DNA from: Natronomonas moolapensis 8.8.11
Lineage (GTDB): Archaea > Halobacteriota > Halobacteria > Halobacteriales > Haloarculaceae
Length of the DNA stretch: 64,000 nucleotides
Reading direction: 5' to 3'
NCBI RefSeq assembly: GCF_000591055.1
Contig: NC_020388.1
Location: forward strand, 558,001-622,000
The position numbers were made by a program, and so were the translations under genes. Each line of letters opens with the position of its first letter. Positions within the stretch are counted from its first letter, which is position 1. Under the pieces are notes generated by a model. That model searched no databases, was not told the origin of the DNA, and saw only the letters and a list, made by a program, of their open reading frames with translations. This document shows, piece after piece, positions 34,988 to 43,561 of the stretch.

Positions 34988-35240
34988 AACCAATTAAATC
35001 AGATCTTATCGAATCATCTGGCAAGGATGGACTACTAATTATACATATGGTAGTGAACCTACCCAAAGGAGCTGTTGAGTTCCTTGATGAGCTTGAGGAG
35101 CATAGCACAGAGGCAACGGTTCAGTCCTACAGATGGGCTATCCGATCCGTTACCGAGTTTCAGCAACGACAGGATGAGACTCCAACCGAAATAACGGTAG
35201 ACAATGTTGCAGAGTTTATTTTGTTCGAGGGGTCAAAATA

Positions 35241-36307
35241 TACTGACGGCTAAACTTATTTGTGTATAGAGCTTGTTTTTACGGTATGGACTACTTGGAG
35301 AAGATCACTGTTGACGAACTCCAAGAGATTTTAGCCGAAGTTGATGAAAAGAAACCAGTTCAGAGAATTCTTGCCGGTATCGCCTACAAGGACGGTGTCG
35401 AGCAGCAGACAATTGCGGAGCGGCATGATGTCCATCCAAACACGGTTCGTAACTGGCTGATCCGACTCGAACGGCTCGACTCAGAGCCGTTCGAGTCGGT
35501 CGTCTACGATGATCCTCGCCCCGGCCAATCACGCGAACTTGACGAAGCTGACCACGACCAATTCATCGAAGCTCTCCACGATTCTCCCAAAGAAGTTGGA
35601 CTTGATGCGCGTGCGTGGACGGTTCCGCTAGCCCAGCAGTATCTTGAAGATGAGTTCGATATTGAGTACTGCCGCCGTCATATCCGGCGATTGATGTCCG
35701 AGGCCGGGCTGTCCTGGAAGACAGCCCGGCCAGAGTACGTCAAAGCTGATGAACGAGCTCAGGATGCGTTCCGCAAAGGCTTCAAAAAAAGACGGACGAT
35801 CTGGACGACGACTACACAATCATAGCAATCGACCAGACACGCCAAGAGATCACGACGGATCTTGTCCACGCGTGGTTTCCAGAAAAAACGCGCCCGACAC
35901 TCCCGGTGTCGGGCGCGTGGGAGAGTCTCAAACTGCTGGGCGGTGTCACCGCCAGCGGTGACACCTTCTTTCTGAAGTGTGAAGACAACTTTACCGCTGA
36001 CATCACGACGCGGTTACTGGACGCACTCCAGACCGAGTTCGGCGAGAAAATCTGTGTTGTCCTGGACAATGCCCCGTATTTCGCGGCGAACGATGTCCAC
36101 GACTACGTTGAAGACACACCGATCGAACTGTGCCACCTTCCGCGGGGTTCACCGGAGCTGAACCCCGCGGAAGGGTGCTGGCAGAAACTCAATCAGCGGC
36201 TTGGTAACCAACTTTTCGAAGAACTTGATGAACTGAGAGAAGCCGTCTTCGATGCGCTTGCGTCTATAGACCCACCAAACATCTATAATTATCTCTGTCC
36301 GTGAGTA
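35241..36307 (+). mobile_element. IS630 family element, copy 1
   Basis: 1067 bp from TACTGACGG to CCGTGAGTA, flanked by TA on both sides (35239-35240, 36308-36309), the hallmark of IS630/mariner insertion. Its encoded proteins are identical to those of copy 2 at 40216-41282, and no nucleotide difference was noticed, so transposition was recent. Confidence 0.92.
35286..36304 (+). CDS. IS630 transposase (two frames joined by -1 frameshift), copy 1
   Basis: Frame 1 from MDYLEKITVDELQEILAEVDEK holds the helix-turn-helix DNA-binding part (QQTIAERHDVHPNTVRNWLIRLERL) and stops at 35825. A run of seven A followed by G at 35784-35790 lets the ribosome slip -1 into the second frame. That frame contains the DDE domain: AIDQT, VVLDNAPYF and LPRGSPELNPAEGCWQKLNQ. 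The joined product is 339 residues, normal for IS630. Four long inverted repeats lie within the gene. Confidence 0.88.
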
Positions 36308-36997
36308 TATGCTACTACAACACTACACGGAGTTATCCGATCAATATCAAATTATATCGCGCACACGCGTGACGAGACGCCCCCTTACCTCGTCAAACAA
36401 CAGATCAATGAGGCGGTTCGAACGCTTCGAAAAGAGATCGTACTAGAAACAGGGATTCGTTCTTCAGAGTTGGATAACCCCCGTAGTGGTTCAACTGAGG
36501 AAGCAGAACACTACGAAGTAGATTTCATTGAATCACTGGTTGAGTACTTGCGCCACTGTAACTACGGAAGTCGAGCACATACGATAGTTGAGGTTCTCGT
36601 TGAAACAGGGTGTTTCGCAAACTCTCTCCAGCAACTTGATCTGGATCACGTAGATTTCCAGCAAGGAACGATCTCGATTCAAAGCTCAAAAACAAGGGCG
36701 ATTCAGCCGCAGACCTACGATGTGTCTCTCTCAGGCACGTGTATCGACGTTCTTGAAACGTACGTTGCCCGTGAGCGTATTGAAAACAAGGGAGATGACG
36801 CTATGGCGTTGTTCACTACGGGTCATGGTCGAATAAGTACTGCAACGATTCGTCGATCACTCAAGCAAGCCGCAGAGAAGGCATTCCAGTATCATACCAC
36901 TCAGAACGGAACGGAGTGCCCTGACAAGCTTCGTGAACAGGCTGCCTCGCTGTCGCTTCATGATCTTCGAGTATACGCTCTCACCCAACTTCACGAG

Positions 36998-37002
36998 TAA
37001 TG
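36998..37002 (+). promoter_or_regulatory. stop/start overlap TAATG between recombinases 1 and 2
   Basis: The TAA of recombinase 1 shares its last A with the ATG of recombinase 2, indicating coupled translation of the original pair. Confidence 0.7.
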
Positions 37003-37375
37003 GCACAGTCGTTGGCTGACGCACTGGCGGAGATCAACGATCCCGAGACGATTGAGCAACTGCTCTCAGGAATCAATGAGAGCGATAACACTCAATCGTC
37101 ATCTCCGTCTTCAGCTTCCAATCAGTCAACGCTATCCAAGCTCTACGAACGGTTTCTAGGCCGACGGCAGAATCGAAGTCCGGCAACAATCAGTAATTAC
37201 AAGCGAACGCTCCCCGGGTTTGTGCGGTTTGCAGCGAGCCGACATGCGTTGTATCCGGGAGAAATAACAACGGAACTCGTTGACGCGTACGTCGATTCAC
37301 TTCTACAAGAGTACGATAACGATGCCACCATTTTACTTCACACCTCGAACGTTCGCCCTTGGCTCAAATGGCTTA

Positions 37376-38445
37376 TACTGAGGGCTAAAAATTCATGTAA
37401 CTCCAGCCACGAGAAACGGTATGGCGAGGCTGGAGAAGGTCTCTGTCGAAGACCTCCGCCAGATCCTGGCGGAGGTCGATGAAGCCGACGCAGCAAAGCG
37501 GATTATGGCTGCGATTACCTACAAGGAGATCGACGATCTGACGCAGACAGACGCTGCCGAACTCTACGGATTTTCCAGTAGTTGGGCCTCAAAGTGGTTC
37601 ACCCGACTCGAACGGCTCGCCGACGAGCCGTTCGAGGAGGTTGTCTATGATAAACCACGAGAAGGCAGGCCGTCCGAGCTTTCTGACAAAGAACACGACC
37701 AGTTCGTCGAGGCTCTTCACGACTCACCCGGAGAAGTCAGATACGACGCACCCGCGTGGTCTGTTCCATTGGCGCGTCACTATCTCTCCGAGGAGTTCGG
37801 TGTTGAGTACTGCGAACGTCACGTCCGACGACTGATCTCCGAGGCCGGGCTGTCCTGGAAGACAGCCCGGCCGGAGTTCTACAAATCCGACGAGAGAGCC
37901 CAAGAAGCCTGGCAGGAAGGGTTCAAAAAAAGCGCGACAACTTGGACGATGAATACACGATCCTGACCATCGATCAGACGCGTCAGGTACTCTCGACGCT
38001 GATCTATGCGTGGTTTCCGGAAGGGGAGCGCCCGTCACTTCCGGTGACGGGCGCGTGGGATAGCATCAAGTTGCTCGGTGCAGTCAGCGATTCTAGGGAG
38101 ACGTTCTTTCTGCCGTGTGCAGAGAACTTCAACAGCGACACGACGATTCGCTTGCTAGACGCACTCCAGACAGAGTTCGGCAAGAAAATCTGCGTCATCT
38201 TGGACAACGCGTCGTATTTCACGGCTAACGCAGTCCAGGAGTTCGTCGAAGACACGCCGATCGAACTATGCTACCTTCCGCGGGGTTCACCGGAGCTGAA
38301 CCCCGCGGAAGAGTGCTGGCGACAACTCGATCAAGAACTTGGCAACCGTCTGTTCGACACACTCGACGAACTTCGTGATGCTGCGCTCTGTGCACTCAAC
38401 CGGATTACCGTTCCAGATGTCTTTACGTACTTATGTCCGTGAGTA
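37376..38445 (+). mobile_element. IS630 family element, diverged lineage
   Basis: About 1.07 kb with ends TACTGAGGG... and ...CCGTGAG-TA. The exact right end is uncertain because TATT follows instead of a clean TA duplication. Same layout as copies 1 and 2, including the A7-G slippery site and the positions of three hairpins, but clearly different in sequence. Confidence 0.8.
37421..38442 (+). CDS. IS630 transposase (two frames, -1 frameshift), diverged lineage
   Basis: Frame 1 MARLEKVSVEDLRQILAEVDEADAAK... with HTH (QTDAAELYGFSSSWASKWFTRLERL), stopping at 37966. A7-G at 37925-37931 allows a -1 slip into the frame that ends at 38442 with TIDQT, VILDNASYF and LPRGSPELNPAEECWRQLDQ. The joined product is 340 residues. 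Roughly two thirds identical to copy 1 by eye. Confidence 0.87.
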
Positions 38446-39205
38446 TTAATAAGCGGGAACTGTGCAGAGAAGCGGTCTACCATATCCTTGATAAAGACGA
38501 GCTCGGTCTGTCACCGAATGCACGCGAGGAGGCACTTCCGGAGAAGGAAGCCACCGCCATACTGAAGACACTCCGAGAACAACAGTACGGATCTAACCTC
38601 CACGCTCTGTTGGAGCTTCTGTGGAACACAGGCATACGCATCGGAGAAATCCGAGCGCTTGATCTTAGAGATGTCAATCAAGCCGATAACGACCTTGCTG
38701 TCCGGCATCGACCGGACGAAGCAACTCGGATCAAGAATGGAAGAGCGGGTGACGCAACAAATGGTGATGGAGAGCGAGATCTCAATCTTCACCCACGTGT
38801 TGTGGACGCTCTCTCGGCTTACATCAATCTCAATCGGCCTGAAACGACTGATGGGTTTGGACGTGACCCATTGTTCACGACAGCCCACGGACGGCCCGCC
38901 CGTTCGACACTCCGTCGCTGGGTATACGAAGCGACCAGCTGTCGATGGGTTGATCCCGAGCTCACAGAACGGAGCTGCGATGGCTCCTGCAATCCTGACT
39001 CGAATGTCTGCGCGCACAGCTACTACCCGCACGCAGTTCGCCGTGGAGCGATCGTTACCCATCTCAGTAACGGCCTCCGCCCGGACAAAGCTGCTGAACG
39101 ATTCGACGTCTCAACCGATGTGATTCGCAAACACTACGACCCGCGAAGCAAAGCCCGCCGAAAGAACGACCGTGCCGATGCGGTCAAAGACGCCTGGAGT
39201 GATTC

Positions 39206-39313
39206 ATGAACTCCACCCGAAATCAAGGACAAACACACGCGGCCACGCAATCAGCGATTGACTATCACAACGCACAGCCAATCAACTTCCAATCAACACC
39301 TCGAAATCAATGA
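39206..39313 (+). CDS. 35-residue linker frame between recombinases
   Basis: ATG overlaps the stop of recombinase 2 (ATGA) and its own stop overlaps the next ATG (ATGA). Product MNSTRNQGQTHAATQSAIDY... is polar and Gln/Asn-rich, without a domain. The double overlap suggests a translated unit rather than chance, but it could be a coupling device only. Confidence 0.4.
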   Translation: MNSTRNQGQTHAATQSAIDYHNAQPINFQSTPRNQ

Positions 39314-39468
39314 CAGAATCAACCGATCCGTTCAATCAAGGAGAGTGCGCGGAACTGCTTGAATCGGTACACAACCAATCAGCGCAGAAAGCGCTACGAT
39401 TCAGACTCATGTATCAAGCCGGAACCCACGTTTCAGAGCTCTCAAACCTCGGTTCTGAAGACGTATAG
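39310..39468 (+). pseudogene. recombinase catalytic-domain fragment with Arg replaced by His
   Basis: 52 codons: MTESTDPFNQGECAELLESV..., then LRFRLMYQAGTHVSELSNLGSEDV, stop. This is the first catalytic box of a tyrosine recombinase, where G-L-R-V-S-E-L is expected; here His stands for the catalytic Arg. After the TAG the same frame continues LDAGTIHNNNQIY into the start of the next gene, as if a nonsense change had cut a longer protein. Confidence 0.5.
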
Positions 39469-39505
39469 TTAGACGCAGGCACGATACACAATAATAACCA
39501 AATCT

Positions 39506-40078
39506 ATGACCGATAACGAAAGAGAGCTCACAAACGAGGAATACGCGACGTTAGTTAAATCAGCACACGACCACTCACCCCGCAACGGGTTCACTGTCTA
39601 CCTCCTGGGTCAAACAGGCCTGAAACGAGACGAGGCTGCCAACTTCACGCCAGAGTGGTTTGACCAGGAGGAACAGGTAGTGACAGTTCCAGATGAACAA
39701 GAGGGGTGGAAACCGGCCAGACCACATGCTGCCCGTCAAATCCCGTTGTCAACACCAACAGCAAACAACATAGCGAAATATATTGAGGAACTAGATTCCT
39801 CGGTATTTCGTGTATCTGGGTCGGCAATTTACGATCGAGTCGTCACCGCCGGAGAACATGCCGGTATTAGCGGTGTATCCCCCAAAACACTCCGGCGTAC
39901 GTACGTAAGGCGGTTGTACAACTCCGGTCTATGTGGAGGACTGATTTCGGAGATCATTGGCGTCCAGTCGGAAGCTGAAGGAATGTCTAGGTCCCTTTAT
40001 TACAATCGTCTTGATCACTCAGACATAGACGAGTATTGGAGAGATGACAGCAGGTTAGTCAATCTCAATATGAATTGA
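39506..40078 (+). CDS. tyrosine recombinase-like protein 3 of the trio
   Basis: 190 residues: only a catalytic domain, without the N-terminal core-binding part. GQTGLKRDEAANFTPEWF holds the first Arg region, SPKTLRRTYVRRLYNSG the second box (Lys for the usual His), and IGVQSEAEGMSRSLYYNRLDHSDID the final Tyr region. It ends 137 bp before IS630 copy 2. Probably works with, or regulates, recombinase 2, or is a decaying paralogue. Confidence 0.6.
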   Translation: MTDNERELTNEEYATLVKSAHDHSPRNGFTVYLLGQTGLKRDEAANFTPEWFDQEEQVVTVPDEQEGWKPARPHAARQIPLSTPTANNIAKYIEELDSSVFRVSGSAIYDRVVTAGEHAGISGVSPKTLRRTYVRRLYNSGLCGGLISEIIGVQSEAEGMSRSLYYNRLDHSDIDEYWRDDSRLVNLNMN

Positions 40079-40215
40079 TCTCGTTCTGTGCCAAGTGGCG
40101 GGGTTGACTCGTCAATGGCGCAAAACAATATATCAACCGCTCAGGTTGAGCCATAATCAAATCAGGCCAGGAGACACCGTTACGTCACACAGAGAGGATC
40201 GGGCTTTGGGTAATA

Positions 40216-41282
40216 TACTGACGGCTAAACTTATTTGTGTATAGAGCTTGTTTTTACGGTATGGACTACTTGGAGAAGATCACTGTTGACGAACTCCAAG
40301 AGATTTTAGCCGAAGTTGATGAAAAGAAACCAGTTCAGAGAATTCTTGCCGGTATCGCCTACAAGGACGGTGTCGAGCAGCAGACAATTGCGGAGCGGCA
40401 TGATGTCCATCCAAACACGGTTCGTAACTGGCTGATCCGACTCGAACGGCTCGACTCAGAGCCGTTCGAGTCGGTCGTCTACGATGATCCTCGCCCCGGC
40501 CAATCACGCGAACTTGACGAAGCTGACCACGACCAATTCATCGAAGCTCTCCACGATTCTCCCAAAGAAGTTGGACTTGATGCGCGTGCGTGGACGGTTC
40601 CGCTAGCCCAGCAGTATCTTGAAGATGAGTTCGATATTGAGTACTGCCGCCGTCATATCCGGCGATTGATGTCCGAGGCCGGGCTGTCCTGGAAGACAGC
40701 CCGGCCAGAGTACGTCAAAGCTGATGAACGAGCTCAGGATGCGTTCCGCAAAGGCTTCAAAAAAAGACGGACGATCTGGACGACGACTACACAATCATAG
40801 CAATCGACCAGACACGCCAAGAGATCACGACGGATCTTGTCCACGCGTGGTTTCCAGAAAAAACGCGCCCGACACTCCCGGTGTCGGGCGCGTGGGAGAG
40901 TCTCAAACTGCTGGGCGGTGTCACCGCCAGCGGTGACACCTTCTTTCTGAAGTGTGAAGACAACTTTACCGCTGACATCACGACGCGGTTACTGGACGCA
41001 CTCCAGACCGAGTTCGGCGAGAAAATCTGTGTTGTCCTGGACAATGCCCCGTATTTCGCGGCGAACGATGTCCACGACTACGTTGAAGACACACCGATCG
41101 AACTGTGCCACCTTCCGCGGGGTTCACCGGAGCTGAACCCCGCGGAAGGGTGCTGGCAGAAACTCAATCAGCGGCTTGGTAACCAACTTTTCGAAGAACT
41201 TGATGAACTGAGAGAAGCCGTCTTCGATGCGCTTGCGTCTATAGACCCACCAAACATCTATAATTATCTCTGTCCGTGAGTA
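40216..41282 (+). mobile_element. IS630 family element, copy 2
   Basis: Same 1067-bp element as copy 1 (constant offset 4975 bp), flanked by TA (40214-40215 and 41283-41284). It separates the recombinase trio from a histidine-kinase 3' stub. Confidence 0.92.
40261..41279 (+). CDS. IS630 transposase (two frames, -1 frameshift), copy 2
   Basis: Encodes the same two overlapping frames as copy 1, with frame 1 ending at 40800 and frame 2 at 41279, the A7-G slippery run at 40759-40765 and identical protein sequences. The two copies lie in the same orientation 5 kb apart, so recombination between them could delete the whole trio. Confidence 0.88.
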
Positions 41283-41389
41283 TATACTGGTCGATCAGCA
41301 CACTCGGCGGGACGATTGAACTCGAACCAAACGAGCCCCAAGGGAACAGAATAACGGTGGAAGTCACGTTGGTTGAGTCCCCCGTCTGA
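41283..41389 (+). pseudogene. histidine kinase C-terminal stub
   Basis: The 35 codons after IS630 copy 2 read YWSISTLGGTIELEPNEPQG... to SPV-stop, the last strand of a HATPase domain. They match the C-terminus of the LOV kinase at 49140 (YWSVSTLGGTIELKSNEPRG). The rest of this kinase gene is absent upstream of the IS, so insertion or a following deletion removed it. Confidence 0.75.
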
Positions 41390-41481
41390 TCGTTACCGAT
41401 TACTTTGCCAGTAACGCTCATCGGGTATCACTACTCTGCTCGTGTGAGCGGACATGATTGTCCGATTGTCCAACTATTGTA

Positions 41482-43314
41482 TTATCCCGTCATGTTCTCA
41501 ACACCGATGATCTCGACTCGTGTACCGCCAGCATCGCTCTCTGTGAGATGCATCTCCCATCCGTGAGCATCCGCGACTTGGCGGACGATACTCAACCCGA
41601 AGCCAGTTCCCGATTCGTCCGTTGAATACCCAGTCTCGAGTACGTCCTCGCGTTCGTCCGGCGGAATTCCCTCGCCATCATCGGCAATATAGAACCCTTG
41701 GCTCAGACGGCCAACGGTTACGTTTACGCCTGACCCACCGTGTTCGACCGCATTTCTGAAGAGATTCTCAAGCAACTGTCGAAGCCGACACCAATCCGCC
41801 TGAACACTCATATCGACATCAACCTCCAGTGTTGCCTCCTCACGCACAGCGCCCTGCCAGCATTCGTTACAGATCGCCGCAATATCTATGTTTTCGAAAT
41901 CACAGCTCGACTCTCCACTCCGTGCATACGTCAATAGATCCTCTATCAATGTCTCCATCTGATCGTGGGCTGCAATGACCGCATCGAGGTGGTCGCTCTC
42001 GCAGTCGTTTTGAGCCAGTTCCACTCGACCTCTTGCCTTACTCAGTGGGTTCCGGAGGTCATGAGACACGATACTCGTGAATTCCTCTAATCGCTCGTTT
42101 TTTTGTCGAAGCTCCTCCTGCTCACTGATGTCGATGTAGAACGCGAGCGTTCCAAGCCTTTCTTTGTTCCCATCCGTTCTGGGAACCGAACGGAGCAGCG
42201 TTTGGATAGGCTCGCCCTCGGCAGTCACCAACGTCCGTTTTTCGCGCACGAAGTCACCGCTTAACGCCCGCTCATATCCGCCTTCCTCCAGTAATGCGTT
42301 TCGCGATTCCGAGGTATAGAACGTCTCAAGTGCCTCGCCGACGAGCTCGTCTTTTTTATATCCTAATGTCTCAGCGAATAGGTGATTGCAATCATCGATG
42401 AGCGGCGCTCCGTCGTCTAAACGCGTGATTACTCCCATCACCGGGGCCTGTTCAAACAGATATCGGTACTGCTCGACGAGGTCTGTCGTCGCCTCTTTGA
42501 GCTTCTCCGTTCGGTCGGTAAGCTGCTGTTCACGCTCTTTTTGAGCTGTAATATCAAAAATTGCGCCCCGGACGGTGGTAATTTCGCCATCGGTTTTGAT
42601 TCCTTCACCAGTCGTTTGCACCCACCGGACCCGGTCATCGTCGGTTACCAACCTGCATTCGGCGTCATAGTTTTCGCCAGTGTTCATACATCGTTCAACA
42701 AGGCCTTCGAGTTCGGCTCGGTCGTCGGGATGGTAAAATTCGAGTGCCGTCTCGACAGTTGGCTCGAACTCCGAGTGAGGGTCGAGATCGTGAATCGCGT
42801 ACGTTCCATCTGTCCAGCGGACCTCACCGGTTTCGACGTCAATCTCCCAGCCACCGACGCCGGCCAGTCGTTCCGTGCGGGCGAGTAGGTCCCGGTTTCG
42901 GGTGAGTTCTTGACGAGTATGGGACTGTTCGACGATGTTTTCGATCCGATTAGCTAACACTTCGTACTGGCTAGTCCCGCTTTCTTTTTGTAGATAGTCT
43001 GTTACGTCGGCGGAGATAGCGTCGCTGGCGACCTCCTCGGATCCCTTGCCAGTGTACAAAATGAACGGGAGATCTTTGTAATCGTTGCGAATGCGTCGTA
43101 AGAACTCGATTCCGTTTGTTTGTGGCATTTCATAATCAGACACGATACAATCGACCGTATGGTCGGATAGGATTGCGACGCCTTCCTCAGGGCTTGTTGC
43201 GGTTCGAACAGCAATCCGGTCGGATTCACGCTCGAGGAAGGCCTTGGCTGTCTCAACAAAGGCTGGGTCGTCATCGACATGGAGCACGAAGAGGTCTGTC
43301 TGGGGAAGAGCCAT
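41482..43314 (-). CDS. hybrid REC-PAS-PAS histidine kinase
   Basis: 610 residues, no membrane segment. Receiver domain at 8-120 (VLHVDDDPAF, phospho-acceptor Asp in CIVSDYEMPQTNG, Lys in ILYTGKGSEE), PAS about 145-265 and 280-405. The dimerisation domain has the phospho-acceptor His in FTSIVSHDLRNPLSKARG, and the HATPase has N-box LLENLFRNAVEHGG and G-boxes DDGEGIPPDE, GTGFGLSIV. Receiver first, kinase last is a common haloarchaeal design in which the receiver takes part in phosphorelay. Ligand unknown. It points toward the kinase stub and away from the next kinase. Confidence 0.92.
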   Translation of the reverse strand: MALPQTDLFVLHVDDDPAFVETAKAFLERESDRIAVRTATSPEEGVAILSDHTVDCIVSDYEMPQTNGIEFLRRIRNDYKDLPFILYTGKGSEEVASDAISADVTDYLQKESGTSQYEVLANRIENIVEQSHTRQELTRNRDLLARTERLAGVGGWEIDVETGEVRWTDGTYAIHDLDPHSEFEPTVETALEFYHPDDRAELEGLVERCMNTGENYDAECRLVTDDDRVRWVQTTGEGIKTDGEITTVRGAIFDITAQKEREQQLTDRTEKLKEATTDLVEQYRYLFEQAPVMGVITRLDDGAPLIDDCNHLFAETLGYKKDELVGEALETFYTSESRNALLEEGGYERALSGDFVREKRTLVTAEGEPIQTLLRSVPRTDGNKERLGTLAFYIDISEQEELRQKNERLEEFTSIVSHDLRNPLSKARGRVELAQNDCESDHLDAVIAAHDQMETLIEDLLTYARSGESSCDFENIDIAAICNECWQGAVREEATLEVDVDMSVQADWCRLRQLLENLFRNAVEHGGSGVNVTVGRLSQGFYIADDGEGIPPDEREDVLETGYSTDESGTGFGLSIVRQVADAHGWEMHLTESDAGGTRVEIIGVENMTG

Positions 43315-43561
43315 ACGATCACTCGATACTAGTTTGAATCACAACAAAGGACGGTAAGTGTACTCACGCAGGCGGCCTTGATGTCTTGAGATCATTATCG
43401 TGTTGGATGGCTCCCAATTAACAACTCAGCCTACTCACAGGTGATTTACAAAATTGGTAACTTTTGAATATTACTGTGCCTTCACCGTCTATTATGAACG
43501 ATTCCCAACTAGTATCGATACTATTTAAATATTGGCGATGGGGAATACGTATGCACCTATC

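Larger units (their letters stand above)
35047..37000 (+). pseudogene. tyrosine recombinase 1 of the trio, split by IS630 copy 1
   Basis: N-terminal part 35047-35240 (MVVNLPKGAVEFLDELEEHSTEATVQSYRWAIRSV..., a SAM-like core-binding domain) and C-terminal part 36310-37000. Removing the IS630 and one TA restores a 294-residue frame across ...EGSK-Y-ATTTLHGVIRSISNYI. The catalytic half has ETGCFANSLQQL in place of the usual G-x-R motif and LSLHDLRVYALTQL for the HxLR box. The first Arg is thus not where expected, and the protein may have been an accessory recombinase even before disruption. Its stop overlaps the start of recombinase 2 (TAATG). Confidence 0.75.
37000..39209 (+). pseudogene. tyrosine recombinase 2 of the trio, split by an IS630 relative
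   Basis: N-terminal part from MAQSLADALAEINDPETIEQLL (SAM-like core-binding domain: YERFLGRRQNRSPATISNYKRTLPGFVRFAASRH) to 37375; C-terminal part 38446-39209. Cutting 37376-38445 rejoins a 379-residue frame (...WLKWL-INKRELC...). The catalytic domain is complete: Arg in WNTGIRIGEIRAL, YYPHAVRRGAIVTHL for the His/Arg pair and VIRKHYDPRSKARRK with His and the nucleophilic Tyr. This is the only trio member with all canonical residues. Its end overlaps the next small frame by ATGA. Confidence 0.8.

Noticed and set aside
34821-35108. 95-codon frame on the minus strand
   Set aside because: Antisense to the start and promoter of recombinase 1; no family resemblance or coding bias.
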